DNA of 64,000 nucleotides from Erinaceus europaeus (lineage: Eukaryota; Chordata; Mammalia; Eulipotyphla; Erinaceidae). The notes under the pieces were generated by a model, which saw only the letters and a program-made list of their open reading frames with translations, ran no database searches and was not told the DNA's origin. This document shows positions 46,140 to 58,309 of the stretch, piece after piece. The position numbers were made by a program, and so were the translations under genes. Each line of letters begins with the position of its first letter. The first letter of the stretch is position 1. The stretch spans positions 62,001 through 126,000 of the forward strand of contig NW_026647623.1 in assembly GCF_950295315.1 (NCBI RefSeq). Direction: 5' to 3'.

Positions 46140-46975
46140 GTATTTACGACATGAAATGTATTGTGAGTGTAAACTTCCCTTCAATTATAAGAGAAAAAAC
46201 TATCAAGCAGGAGAAATGACCCCTCATGTAATATAGGACTAAATAAATATGTAAATAAATGGCGATGATATAGGAGGATTGAAAAAAATGAAAAATAAAA
46301 ACAAAAAGTACAAGACCTGATTACAGGAGAAAATGGAAACCATATGCTGAGAAACAGAGGGCAGCTTCGAAAATTCCGAGACACTTCAGAGTCCAGGGAA
46401 ATTAAGATTTCAGGAGAATGAAAAGAAACTCATATGTACTGAAGCTTACACTAGAGAAAGGAGGCAACTTCTGTACTATGATAGTTACAATAAGGATGCT
46501 GATAGAAATGCTATTAGAAATGCTACTGGAAGGTTCTATTATATATAATTGTATTGAATCCTGCTCCAACTAGGTGGCCAATTATTAATGAAAAAGGAAG
46601 CTGTTATAAATGTGTTAATTTTGATAAAGATCAACATAGGTCGACAATTCTAAAAATGACAGATATATATATTTGTATATATATATACGTTTATTATAAA
46701 ATCTGAGAGAAACTGCCATGGAAATGAGGAGACAGAATATGGCTTGTGTCATAGAGACTTACAAAGCTGTGGCTTCAGTAGCGTAGGTGATATCACCAAC
46801 AAAACAAGCCAGAGCTCAGCAGTGCTCTGGTAACTCTCTTTGTATATCTTGGCCTGTCAGTAAAATAAGTATATAAGTAAAATATCAATCAGTGAAGAAA
46901 CAGTGTGTGAGAGCATGTGAGAGTTAGAGACAGAGAAGGCAAGAAGAGTAATAGATGAGTTGGAAAGAGACCAGA
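46140..46975 (+). repeat. AT-rich module, copy 5
   Basis: It starts near TATTTACGACATGAAATGTATTG, has the AAATAAATATG and TAGGTCGACAATTC landmarks, and ends in the purine-rich exit. It is closest to copy 2. Confidence 0.83.
46690..46886 (+). mobile_element. SINE-like element in module copy 5
   Basis: Same organisation as at 17290, with AGCTCAGCAGTGCTCTGG intact. Confidence 0.5.
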
Positions 46976-47542
46976 AGTCAAAAACCTCCTACACTGTGTT
47001 CATTGATGACAGGTTCAAAGCTGGCTTTTAGAGATTGTAAGGCAGCAGCTCTCATGCCCACAAAACCCATATAACCCCAGCCTTCACTATATGATGTACT
47101 ATCAGACCTGACAGTAATGTGTGTGTGTGTGTTTGTCTGGCTGTCTGTGTGTGTCTGTATGTGCTCAGAGCTCACAGTATAGTAGTGTCAAGGCATGGGT
47201 GTCAAGATAGCCAGCCTCACCTACAACTTATGTACAGAGAATCTAGCTGGTCAGGTCAAGCCACCTACCCTAGATTCTGGCTAAAAAAGAATGCATATGC
47301 AAAGGTACTCTCATGTCTCCCTTTCCTGTGTTCCCGATTCAGTCCCACACCTCACTATCAACCAAACACTGCCAACGGGGTAAGCTGGGGAACCCCTCGG
47401 AATTCAGGGGCATGAGCCTGTCTAGATACGTTTGACTGCCTACTCAGCCTCCAGACTCTCAGTCCACTGCTCAGGGCAGCAGATTACCAGCCCAGAAAGA
47501 GCTGTGTTTCAAAATAGATGAGAACTGTGTTTGACCAAACAA

Positions 47543-49130
47543 TAGTGGATGAAACCGGCCCTCAAACCTATTCTTTGGGTCCGACTAAAGCAACTACTCC
47601 TGTGGCCTCACAATCCATGATCATGGTGTCTTGGTGTCCACACATCACACTCAGAGAGATTCCCAGAAGTAGGCATGCATAAGTGTCCCATACAAAGTCG
47701 CTATGCTTGCAGGAAGCACAAAATCCCTGGGCTCTTCCTATGGAGAGACGAAAGGAAGATGGATGCCTCCATTGGAGGAATTAGGATCTTCCAGTGGAGA
47801 TCATGGCCCCGCCCACACCTGCGGGCCTGGCTGCTGCTAATAATTGCAATTGGAAACACCTGTTACCACTTGGGACCTGAGGACATACTCAGGAATCCCT
47901 CCAGGAACTAGCATGCTGGCAGACCTCCTGACCCCGGGATAGCTGTGCTCCTAGTTGGGAGGGACATCGGGCCAGAGGTGAGAATATTACCTAGATACAA
48001 GAAAGAACTTCAGGTTTCAAAAGGATTTGAAACCCCAGGAGGCAGTTTGAAACGCCATTTCACAGCCATAAAAACACCCTCTTTATGAACCCTGGAAACT
48101 TCCGTTTTACATTAAAAATCTGGACACTGGTGTGGCCATCAGTACCACAAATCCTTTACATTCGGCCCAATAGAGGGAAAGCACAATGTTGTGCCAGGGT
48201 GGTAGAGTTTCACTTCTCTTCACCTGGGCTCTCATGGAATAAGGACAAGAATGAGGTGCAGGAAATTGAGGAGGGCTGCATTTAGGCTGAGTGTCAGACA
48301 CAGGGTTCTGTAGAATGGGAGTCAAGCACAGAGGGCATGGATAGCTTCAGCTGGAGATGTACATATGCCTGTTACCTGCAGCAGGAACGGTGTCTCCTCA
48401 GTTCCCCTCTGTACTATGCCATATGCATGAGACTAAATAATCCAAAGGACAAATAAAGGAAAATATCAACACGTAGAAGACCGAGTTCAGGATGCATGCA
48501 ATGACTTCCAGGAAGGATCCAGGGAAGAAGGCATGTAGAGACAGTCAGAGAGACAGAATGACAGTGACTGAAAAGGACAGAAATCCTGGCCCTGTGTTGA
48601 TCAGTGCCAGAGCACTGAAGACAAACCCTCCATGTCCATGTATACTTCTTACAAGTGGCATTGTTATTTTATGATTGTGAGGAAAGGTTACACTTAGAAC
48701 ATCTAGGTCTTAGCCCACTCTGAGAAGCAACACTTGGCCTGCAGCCCACTCTCCAAAACTGTCCTTGCCTCTCCAAATTGGAAGTAGTTTTAGTGATGCT
48801 CCAGCCAAATGCAGGCTGGCATATTTCATCTCCCTGATCTAGCCTCAGCCTGTCCTGTGTGCAGGGAACTGCACTATGTCTATTTCTTCTTAGATTTACA
48901 GTTTTGGTATAGGACTCGGTGGACAAAAAGAGCAAGAGGGAAGTAGATGATTTGGCAGCTGTACTTTGTGCTGACAGAGATTTGTAGAGTGATAAGAGGT
49001 AAAAGAATGGATCTGTGAGATGTCTCTCATAACTGTGGCTCAGAAGGGCCAGGTGTATCCGCATTACTACCCGAATCCAGAGTTGTGCAGTTCTCTAGGT
49101 AAAATATATTCTCAGAACTCTACATGTTAC

Positions 49131-49179
<49 letters not shown>

Positions 49180-50040
49180 CAGAGAGAGACACTTATGTAG
49201 TAATTTTCTACAAAATTATGTATTATGTATGCGATATGACATTCAGACAATTGATTGTTAAAACCTGGAGAGAAACTGTGCATCAGGATAAGAATTGTCC
49301 AAAGGAGTAAAATATCCAAATAATTAGCTATATGCAGCTCCAAAGGGACCGATTGAAAAAGTCAGTGATTGGCAAGCAACCTTGAGAACCGCCCATATGG
49401 CCCTGCAGCACTCTCATTGGGCAGCCTCTGGAAGGCCTGCCCACCAGCCATTTCTGCTGGAAAAAGATGAGAATTCAAAATCCTCCTACACTGTGTTCAT
49501 TGATGTCAGGTTCAAAGCTGGCTTGTATAGATTGTAAGGCATCAGCTCTCATGCCCACAGACCCCAGACAACCCCAGCCTTCACCACATGCTGTACTATC
49601 AGACCTGACAGTAATGTGTCTGTGGGTGTGTCTGTCTGTCTGTGACTGTGTGTGCTCAGAGCTCACCTATATTTGTCTCAGAGCATAGGTGGGAAGGTAG
49701 CCAGCCTCACCTGCAACTTATGTACAGAAAACCTAGATGGTCAGGGCAAGACAACTATCCCAGTTTCTGGCTAAGCAAAATGCACATGCAAAGGGACTCA
49801 TGGCTACCTCTCCTGAGTTCGCGATTCAATCTCTTGCCTGACTATCATCCAAACACTGCCAATGGGGTTAGCTGGGGCACCCCTCAGAATTCAGGGGCAT
49901 AAGCCTGTGCAGTCACGTTTGGCTGCCTACTCACCCTTCAGACTCTCAGTCCACTGTTCAAGCCACCAGATTACAAGCACAGAAAGAACCCAGAAATAGC
50001 TGTGTTTCAACATAGATGGGAACTGTGTTCGACCAAACAA
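47543..50040 (+). repeat. Satellite unit 13, partial CCAAT segment
   Basis: A 2498-bp copy. At about 49360 it jumps from ACCGATTGAAAAA to GTCAGTGATTGGCAAGC, so only the last 100 bp of the CCAAT/GC segment (two ATTGG boxes) remain. The TG/TCTG tract is at about 49616-49653. Its last 430 bp resemble the end of unit 2. Confidence 0.88.
49130..49190. repeat. (TA)n(GA)n composite microsatellite, unit 13
   Basis: About 32 bp of TA with one ACATA break, then GA with a GACAGAG break. Confidence 0.93.
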
Positions 50041-51139
50041 TAGTGGATGAACCGGTCCATTAAACCTGTCCTTTGGGTCTGTCTAAGGCAATTGCTTCTG
50101 TGGCCTCACATCCCAGATCATGGAGTCCTGGTGTCCACACATCACACTCATAGAGATTCCCAGAAGTAGGCATGCATGAGTGTCCCATACAAAGTCTCTC
50201 TGCTTGCAGGAAGCACAAATTCCCCCGGGCCCTTGCTATGGACAGAAAAAAGAAAGATGGATGCCTCCATTGGCTGTATTTGGAGCTTCCAGTGGAGATC
50301 ACAGCCCCGCACCTCACCTGTAGGCCTGGATGCTGCTAATAAAGGCAATTGGAAACGCCTGATACCACTTGGGCCCTGAGGACATACTCAGGAATCCCTC
50401 CAGGAGGTAGCAGGCTGGCAGACCTCCTGACCCCGGGATTGCTGTGCTCCTAGTTGGGAGGGACATCGGGCCAGAGATGAGAATATTCCCTAGATACCAG
50501 AAAGAACTTCAGGTTTCAAAATGATTTGAAAACCCCATGAGGCACTTGGAAATGTCATTTCACAGCCATCAAAACACCCTCTTTCAGAACCCTGGAAGCT
50601 TCCATTTTGCCTGGAAAATCTCAGAATTCAAAATCCTCCTAAACTGTGTTCATTGATAACAGGTTCAAACCTGGCTTCTAGAGATTGTAAGGCAGCAGCT
50701 CTCATGCCCAGACATCCCAGACAGCCCCAGCCTTCACCATATGCTGTACTACCAGACTTGACAGTAAATTGTTTGTGTGTGTGTGTTTTTCTGTATGTCG
50801 GAATGTGTTTGTCTGTGTGTGCTCAGAGCTCACCTGTAGAAGTATCAGAGCATGGGTGTCAAGGTAGCCAGCCTCACCTGCAACTTATATAAAGAGAACC
50901 TAGCTGGTCAGAGCAAGCCAGCTAGCCCAGATTCTGGCTCAGCAAGAATGCATATGCAAAGGGACTCTCATGTCTAAATCTCCTGAGTTCCCTATTAATC
51001 CCATGCCTCACTATCTATCATCCAGAGGAAGCTGGGGCACCCCTGAGAATTCAGGCGCATGAGCCTGTCCAGTCACATTTGGCTGCCTACTCAACATCTA
51101 GGCTCTCAGTCCACTGCTCTGGGCAGCAGATTACAAGCA
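50041..51139 (+). repeat. Satellite unit 14, short form, left of ERV-C
   Basis: A short-form copy with the GGAAAATCT/CAGAATTCAAAATCC junction (about 50620) and a TG-type tract at about 50773-50822. It ends at GATTACAAGCA, where ERV-C was inserted. With 55919-55979 it makes a unit of about 1.16 kb. Confidence 0.9.
51134..51139. other. Target-site duplication of ERV-C, left copy
   Basis: CAAGCA directly abuts the left LTR end. The same hexamer abuts the right LTR end, and uninterrupted satellite copies have it once (GATTACAAGCACAGA). Confidence 0.9.
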
Positions 51140-51437
51140 TGCCGGGATAGCCGGAGGGTACTTCTTCCCGAGCTAGTGCTCTCTGGGTTGGAGAGAACTC
51201 AACTGGAGCTGATCTAGGCTGCTGTGTGGGAGAGGGATCAGGAACTCGTGCTGCACCAACTTCCGCAGGAGATACACTCTGGAACTCTCGGAGACGGAAA
51301 GCAATTTCCAAGTGTCTTTAATCAGAAGAGCAGCTGTTTTTATACTCTCCAAGTAGGGTGGAAACAGGATGTGATATAGAGAGGGTGGAGAGAAAAGTGA
51401 CTGGTGAAAATCAGAGTTTGACAAGGAGGGGGCGGAA
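51140..51437 (-). mobile_element. ERV-C 3' LTR, U3-truncated
   Basis: It starts at the internal-deletion point near 51437 and runs to the TG/CA end at 51140. It lacks the first part of U3 and also a 22-bp stretch between two CTTGTCA repeats that the 5' LTR retains. It differs from the 5' LTR at several positions (for example GCCGGGATAGCCGGAGGG against GCAGGATAGCCTGAGGG). Confidence 0.88.
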
Positions 51438-53127
51438 CAGGGGACCAGGAAGAGGGCTGTGGGAACGTAGGTGCTGAACATACAGTGGATGGCTTCGAGA
51501 ACAGAGCATAGAGGCAATTTGAATTAAAAGAGGAGAAAGTGGGTTGTCATCAATTCTTACATAAGATCGAGCAAGCCATGGAAGTAAGTTAACAGTATAC
51601 ACACTGTCAGAAAAAAGGTTGAAGGATTCTGGTACAGCTTTTAATGCAAGGAAAACAGCATAAAGTTCTTTGTACTGAGGGGAATTATCAGGAAGATCAG
51701 TAAAGAGAGGTTTGGGGTATTGTTGGTCTGGATAATATATAAGGGCAGCAGCTCCCTTTTTTCCACCATCAGTGAACACTGTAGGAGCAGAGGGGATGGG
51801 ATCTCGAGAGAAAAGTTTAGGTACTAGTAGAGGCAACAGAGGTAAAGAAGCTATCAAATTATTAGAGGGAAAATGATTATCTAATTGTCCTGGAAAACCC
51901 ATTAAACTTATGGCAAAACGAGAATGGTGGCGTATTAGCCATTCTGTATCAGTGAGAGAAAAGGGAAGAATGATTGAATCTGGTTCCCTTCCTAAGACCT
52001 GAACCGATCTGTTTCTTCCTTGGCGAACCATAAATGCTAAGGCATCAATCTCGGTAAGGAGTCTTGGAGCTCCACCTACTGGCGTATGAAGCCATTCGAG
52101 GACGCCATGTTTCTGCCACAATGCCCCCACTACCATGGGGGTGGAGTTAAAGATTAGAAGATTTACTGGAGAGGAGGGGGAGAATCGAACGAGGTGCATG
52201 TCCTGGAGAGCCTGGTTAACTTTTTCCAGAGCCAAGGATGCTTCGGGGGTTAACATACGCTTTGAGGAGGGCTGTTTGTTTCCTTTTAACAGATCGAACA
52301 GTGGTTGCAGGCAGCTCGTAGGCAGATAAAGATACTGCCTAAGCCAATTCAAATTTCCAAGAAAACTTTGTAAAGAAGCAAGAGTGAGATTAGAAGGGAA
52401 AGTAACACAAGGTTTTAAAGGACGAATCTGCGTTAGGGAAATCTCTGAGCCTAAGAAAGATATTGGAGGGATTAGCTGTATCTTCTCAGGAGCTACATTA
52501 AGTCCACTTCTCTTTAAGGCAGGGATTAGAAAATCACGTAGGGCGGAGAGATCTGTATCTAATTCTTCCCATATTAATACGTCATCCATATAATGAAAAA
52601 CCTTAAGGCCCTTATGAATATATGGAAAAAGGGCAGATTTAACAACCTCTTGACAAATAGTAGGACTATTAGCCATGCCCTGGGGCAGTACCACCCATTC
52701 AAATCTATCGGCTGGGCTGGCATTATTAATAGAAGGAACAGAGAAAGCAAAACGTTTACAATCTTGTGGGTGTAAGGGAATAGAGAAAAAACAATCCTGT
52801 ATATCAATAGCTATGATTGGAATTCCTGTGGGAATTGCGGAAGCAAGAGGCAAACACCTTTGGGGGGAGCCCCAAACCTGCATGGTTTTATTAACTGCAC
52901 GAAGATCTTGAAGGAGGCGCCATTTTCCTGAGCGCTTTTTAATTACAAAGACTGGAGTATTCCATGGGCTCCGAGAATGACGAATGTGTCCCAAAGATAA
53001 CTGCTATTTGACGAGTTTTTTTAAAATTTCTAGCTTCTCCCTAGGCAAAGGCCACTGTTCCACCCAGACAGGCTCATTAGAAAGCCAATCTAAGCGGGGA
53101 GTTCTGTTACGAACAGTGGCAGTTAGT
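51437..53127 (-). pseudogene. pol: ERV-C pol (RT and RNase H), fused to LTR
   Basis: The long open part is 52994-51411 (527 codons). RT is intact in its key motifs: Asp64, LPQG 103-106, YMDD 135-138. RNase H has Asp409, Glu443 and Asp463 but stops before the fourth acidic residue. After about residue 519 the reading frame passes into LTR sequence for eight codons and ends. Upstream, a TAG at about 53007-53012 interrupts the pol frame just before the first Met. Integrase is absent. Confidence 0.9.
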
Positions 53128-53761
53128 ATTGGGGGTGCTGGTTGGGTCTAGCAGTCTCACAGGAGTGAGTGTGGTGTCCTGCAGAGGTGTCTGAGGATAT
53201 CACTACATCTAAAGATTCCAGCAAGTCTCTTCCCAATAAATTGGTGCTTATATCAGCTATTAAAGGCTGAAAGCGTCCGGTAGTCCCTTCTGGATCTTCC
53301 CACACAAGGGAATCTCGTGTGCGGAATGCCTGAGTCAATCCTCCAACACCATGTAAGCGTGGTCCTGGGAGGAGTTCCCAACTCTGGGGAACCTCTGCTT
53401 GTCTTAATATTGTCTTATCTGCTCCCGTGTCAATCAAACACTTAAAAGGAATATTACCAATTTTTACAGTCATAGTTGGGTGACCCCTTTCTAAAACAGG
53501 GGTGGTCCATAAAATCTCAGGCTCTGAATTCGAGCTGTTCTCTTGCTCCAGCCGGTTATTTCTATGCTGGAAGTTCCCACATACCACGGGTTCCTCCTTC
53601 TGCTCACCCTCTGTTATTATTACTTGGCGTGGTGGGTATAGCGACGGATTGGGTCCCAAGCTGGGCTTCTGGTTGTGGAAGAAGGGCACTGCACCAAGCG
53701 GGCGACCTGCTTCCTTCCCTCTTGGGGGCGGGGCTAAGGGAAGCCCCATACCTAGTTTAAA
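53123..53761 (-). pseudogene. pro: ERV-C protease (pro), active site intact
   Basis: Open in the -1 frame from the slippery heptamer (53755-53761) to its stop near 53123; the 208-codon Met-to-stop part is 53749-53123. The active-site motif is the normal DTGAD, unlike ERV-A (DMG) and ERV-B (DTGAA). The flap GVGG and NLLGRDLL are present. It is the best-preserved protease of the three, but expression would need the broken gag upstream. Confidence 0.87.
53716..53761 (-). promoter_or_regulatory. gag-pro -1 frameshift signal in ERV-C
   Basis: Reverse-strand copy of the ERV-A signal: TTTAAAC at 53761-53755, TAG stop at 53754-53752, then the same spacer, GGGGCT/AGCCCC stem and TCCCT/AGGGA pairing, with no base changed. 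Confidence 0.85.
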
Positions 53762-55297
53762 TCCCTGTTTACATTTGGCAGAGGCGTGCCGTTCCTATGG
53801 AACCTTGACCAACAATCTCTCCTCCAGTGAAATCCTTTCTGGCATCTGGGACAAGGCATTCATGGTCTCTGATTCCCTGTCTGGAGGCGGGGTTGCCCTG
53901 ATTGGAGGTGGGGTCGCCCTGACTGGAGGTGGGGTCGCCCTGACTGGAGGCGGGGTCGCGGTCTATTTTCTGGACATTGGTTACGCCAATGCCCTTGGCG
54001 ACCGCACTGAAAGCAAGCTCCTTTTTGCTTATGTAAGGTAGCTGCATAGGCCTGTAACATAGGTCCTTGAAAAGAGCTTGATCTGAGATCCTGTGTAGCT
54101 AGAATCCAAGTATCTGGGTGTTCGTTTTTAAGAGTGATACAGGCCTGTCAAAAATGCGGAAGCATTCCATCCCAGACTATGGATTGCAGAAGAAGAAAAG
54201 GAGCGTCAGGATTATAAATCTTCCTTTCCAAACTCGACTGGACCCTGGCAATGAATTTAGCGAGGGATTCATCAGGTTCTTGTTGCAGGGAGAGAATGGG
54301 GGCTGAGGCTGCTCCCATGGGTGGTGTTAATCGCTCCCATGCTTTTAATGCACACAGGCGTACTTGATCAAAATACCCCACTGGAAACTTGGCTTCCGCC
54401 TGTTGAATCCCTGTTTCTAATTGGCCTGTTCCAAACAATGCATCAAAATTACCCTCTGGCTGATTTTGAATATTTTTCCGCGATTGTTGTAAACATTCAT
54501 CGCGAAAGAATGCCTCCCATTGCAGGAAGAGGGGGCCTGGGAGCGTAGCACGAGTCACATCTCTCCAATCTTGAGGGGTATTAAGGTTCTGAAGCAGGCC
54601 TTGTAAAATGGACCTGGTCCATGGGGCATGAACACCGTCATCTTTGATAGCCTGGCGTAGTTCCTTCAGGTCTGTGGCGGAATATGGATACCAGGCCTGA
54701 GGTTTTTGTCTATTGGGGGCAATATTGACTGGAAATGTGTGGACTTGCTCTAAGTGTGTAGCGGTAGGAGGAGTCATCGAAGTGGAAGCTTCTGGACAAG
54801 TGGCCGAAGAAGTGGTTTTGGAGGCTACAGGAGAATTCGGACATGTGTCTATCAAAACAGGGTGGGGTGAAGAAGCAGCCATGGAGGCAGCAGGAGGTTC
54901 CGGACACGTTTCTGCCAAAATGGGGGTGGCCGAAGAAGTGGCTGTGGAGTCCAAAGGAGAATTCGGACACGTGTCTGCAAAAATAGGGGCCTCAGGGCAA
55001 GATGCCAAAATAGGGGCCTCAGGGCAAGATGCAGAGGAATTAGGGTGGGTCAAGATCACGACAGGCCTTTGCTTCTTCTTGTTTTTAAGGTGCTTGGTTA
55101 AGTTCTATGATTACTTCCTTTATCTCTTTGACCTCAGCCTCTAGGTCCTTAAGCCTTTTGAGAGGTTGACCTATATATCCCTTAAAAGCTGCTATGATGA
55201 TCAACAGGATATAAGGTGAAGCCCCGAGAAAAATGTCCCAGATATATAAAAATTGTATACTGGAAAAAGAATGCAGGATTTGGAAAAGATTTTCCAT
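53752..55297 (-). pseudogene. gag: ERV-C gag, broken
   Basis: Start at 55297 (CCATGG context, same leader as ERV-A). The N-terminal hydrophobic segment and coiled coil are open to about 55094, where one extra base shifts the frame. The main open part is 55059-54148 (303 codons): TCPNSP/CPEA repeats, then capsid from FPVN. It ends at the TGA (54148-54150) that ERV-A also has. Zinc knuckles lie at 54015-53974 and 53853-53812, with the four 21-bp repeats between them and a private TGA at 53860-53862. The natural stop is TAG at 53754-53752. Confidence 0.87.
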
Positions 55298-55421
55298 GGT
55301 GGAAAGATCTCCGGAAAACAATAAGAAAGAAAAAAAATCACAGTGCCTTAACACAATATTGCAGATACCCAAAAGGTGTGTACTTATCTAAGATGTCTTC
55401 TTGTAAATCTGCTGCTTACAG

Positions 55422-55440
55422 GTCCCTGTTCCGGGCGCCA
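55422..55440 (-). other. Primer-binding site of ERV-C, tRNA-Lys type
   Basis: The reverse of TGGCGCCCGGAACAGGGAC, two bases inside the 5' LTR end, identical to ERV-A including the extra G. Confidence 0.8.
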
Positions 55441-55442
55441 GA

Positions 55443-55912
55443 TGCAGGATAGCCTGAGGGTACTTCTTCCCGAGCTAGTGCTCTCTGGGTTGGAGAAAAC
55501 TCAACTGGAGCTGATCTAGGCTGCTGTGTGGGAGAGGGATCAGGAACTCGTGCTGCACCAACTTCCGCAGGAGATACACTCTGGAACTCTCGGAGCTGGA
55601 AAGCAATTTCCAAGTGTCTTTAATCAGAAGAGCAGCTGTTTTTATACTCTCCAAGTACGGTGGAAACAGGATGTGATATAGAGAGGGTGGAGAGAAAAGT
55701 GACTGGTGAAAATCAGAGTGTGACAAAGAAGGGATCAGTGTGTGACAAGGAGGGGGTGGAGCAGGAGAGAATCCTATCATAGAACCACCAATGCCCTGGA
55801 GTGCTTTATGTAAAAGTGATTTATGTAAATAGACCAAAGCTTTGGATCAGTAAAATCCCTATATAGGCATATGGTTAAGCAGAAGCCAGGGGGAGATGGC
55901 AACTACCCAACA
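55443..55912 (-). mobile_element. ERV-C 5' LTR (470 bp)
   Basis: It runs from TGTTGGGTAGTTGCC (right end) to CTATCCTGCA (left end). The TATA box is at 55639-55646 (TATAAAAA on the minus strand) and ATTAAA at 55619-55624. Nearly the same as the ERV-A LTR, which points to a recent shared origin. Confidence 0.9.
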
Positions 55913-55918
55913 CAAGCA
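55913..55918. other. Target-site duplication of ERV-C, right copy
   Basis: CAAGCA, identical to 51134-51139. Confidence 0.9.
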
Positions 55919-55979
55919 CAGACAGTACCCAGAAATAGCTGTGTTTCAACATAGATGGGAACTGTGTTCGACCAAAAAA
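55919..55979 (+). repeat. Satellite unit 14, right end after ERV-C
   Basis: The last 61 bp of the short unit (CAGACAGTACCCAGAAATAGC...). Confidence 0.88.
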
Positions 55980-57133
55980 TAGTGGATGAACCCAGTCATT
56001 TACACCTACCCTTGGGTCCGGCTAAGGCAATTGCTCCTGTGGCCACACATCCCTAATCATGGCGTCCATGTGTCTACACATCACACTCATAGAGATTCCC
56101 AGAAGTAGGCATGCATAGTGTCCCATACATAGTCGTTCTGCTTGCAGGAAGCACAAAGTCACCAGGCCCTTGCTATGGACAAACAAAAGAAAGATGGATG
56201 CCTCCATTGGCTGAATTCGGAGCTTCCAGTGGAGATCACAGCCCCGCACCTCACCTGAGCGCGTGGCTGCTGCTAATAAAAGCAATTGGAAACACCTGTT
56301 AAAACTTGGGACCGGAGGACATACTCAGGAATCCCTCCAGGAGGTAGCAGGCTGGCAGATCTCCTGACCCCGGGATAGCTGTGCTCCATGTTGGGCGGCC
56401 CTTCTGGCCAGAGGTGAGAATATTCCATAGATACAAGAAAGAACTTCAGGTTTCAAAATGATTTGAAAACCCCATGAGGCACTTGGAAATGTCATTTCAC
56501 AGCCATCAAAACACCCTCTTTCAGAACCCTGGAAGCTTCCATTTTGCCTGGAAAATCTCAGAATTCAAAATCCTCCTAAACTGTGTTCATTGATGACTTG
56601 TTCAAACCTGGCTTGTAGAGATTGTAAGACAGCAGCTCTCATGCCCACAGACCACAGACAGTCCCAGCCTTCACCATATGCTGTACTACCAGACTTGACA
56701 GTAAATTGTGTGTGTGTGTGTTTCTGTATGTCTGAATGTGTTTGTCTGTGTGTTTTCAGAGCTCACCTGTAGAAGTATCAGAGCATGGGTGTCAAGGTAG
56801 CCAGCCTCACCTGCAACTTATATACAAAGAACCTAGCTGGTCAGGGCAAGCCAGCTAGCCCAGATTCTGGCTCAGCAAGAATGCATATGCAAAGGGACTC
56901 TCATGTCTAAATCTCCCGAGTTCCCTATTTATCCCATGCCTCACTATCTATCATCTGGAGGAAGATGGGGCACCCCTCAGAATTCAGGGGCATGAGCCTG
57001 TCCAGTCACATTTGGTTGCCTACTCAGCCTCCAGGCTCTCAGTCCACTGCTCTGGGCAGCAGATTAAAAGCACAGACAGTACCCAGAAATAGCTGTGTTT
57101 CAACATAGATGGGAACTGTGTTCGACCAAAAAA
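55980..57133 (+). repeat. Satellite unit 15, short form
   Basis: A 1154-bp copy with the GGAAAATCT/CAGAATTCAAAATCC junction (near 56557). The TG-type tract is at about 56707-56752. It is closely similar to units 14 and 16. Confidence 0.92.
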
Positions 57134-57858
57134 TAGTGGATGAACCCGGTCATTTACACCAACCCTTGGGTCCGGCTAAGGCAATTGCTCCTGTGGCTGC
57201 ACATCCCTAATCATGGTGTCCATGTGTCTACACATCACACTCATAGAGATTCCCAGAAGTAGGCATGCATAGTGTCCCATACATAGTCGCTCTGCTTGCA
57301 GGAAGCACAAACTCACCAGGCCCTTGCTATGGACAGACAAAAGAAAGATGGATGCCTCCATTGGCTGAATTCAGAGCTTCCAGTGGAGATCACAGCCGCA
57401 CACCTCACCTGAGCGCGTGGCTGCTGCTAATAAAGGCAATTGGAAACACCTGTTACCACTTGGGCCCTGAGTACATACTCAGAAATCCCTCCAGGAGATA
57501 GCAGGCTAGGCAGAACTCCTGACCCCGGGATAGCTGTGCTCCAAGTTGGGCGGCCCTTCTGGCCAGAGATGAGAATATTCCGTAGATACAAGAAAGAACT
57601 TCAGGTTTCAAAATGATTTGAAAACCCCATGAGACACTTGGAAATGTCATTTCACAGCCATCAAAACACCCTCTTTCAGAACCCTGGAAGCTTCTGATTT
57701 GCGGGGAAAATCTCAGAATTCAAAATCCTCCTAAACTGTGTTCATTGATGACTTGTTCAAACCTGGCTTGTAGAGATTGTAAGACAGCAGCTCTCATGCC
57801 CACAGACCCCAGACAGCCCCAGCGTTCACCATATGCTGTACTACCAGACCAGACAGTA

Positions 57859-57896
<38 letters not shown>

Positions 57897-58309
57897 CTGT
57901 CTGTTTGTCTGTGTGTGTGTTGTCAGAGCTCACCTATAGTATTTTCAGAGCATGGTTGGAAGGTAGCCAGCCTCAACTGCAACTTATGTACAGAGAACCT
58001 AGCTGGTCAGGGAAAGCCAGCTAGCCCAGATTCTGGCTAAGCAAGAATGCACATGCAAAGGGACTCTCATGACTCCCTCTCCTGAATTCCCGATTCAATT
58101 TCATGCCTCACTATCATTGAAACACTGCCAACAGGGTAAGCTGGGGCACCCCTCAGAATTCAATGGCAGAAGCCTGTCCAGTCACGTTTGGCTGCCTACT
58201 CAGCATCCAGACTCTCAGTCCACTGCTCAGGGCAGCAGATTACAAGCCAAAAATGAACCCAAAAAGAACTGTGTTTCAACATAGATGGAAACTGTGTTTG
58301 ACCAAACAA
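57134..58309 (+). repeat. Satellite unit 16, short form
   Basis: A 1176-bp copy with the same deletion junction (near 57712). The TG tract at about 57860-57920 is expanded compared with its neighbours. Confidence 0.92.

Larger units (their letters stand above)
43656..47542 (+). repeat. Satellite unit 12, long form with AT-rich module
   Basis: Standard satellite to CAAGTGTTTTGCAAAAAATT (about 45727). A SINE-plus-exit fragment follows, then a bridge, then a full AT-rich module (46140-46975). Satellite resumes at about 46980. The TG/TCTG tract is at about 47118-47162. The first 1.9 kb is closely related to unit 2. Confidence 0.88.
51140..55912 (-). mobile_element. ERV-C: class II endogenous retrovirus with both LTRs
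   Basis: A reverse-strand provirus flanked by a perfect 6-bp duplication, the length made by betaretrovirus-type integrases. Right to left: 5' LTR, lysine-type primer-binding site, leader, gag, pro, pol to RNase H, then a direct join to a partial 3' LTR. Internal deletion removed the end of RNase H, integrase, any env, and upstream U3. It is the near-identical, oppositely oriented sister of ERV-A. Confidence 0.95.
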
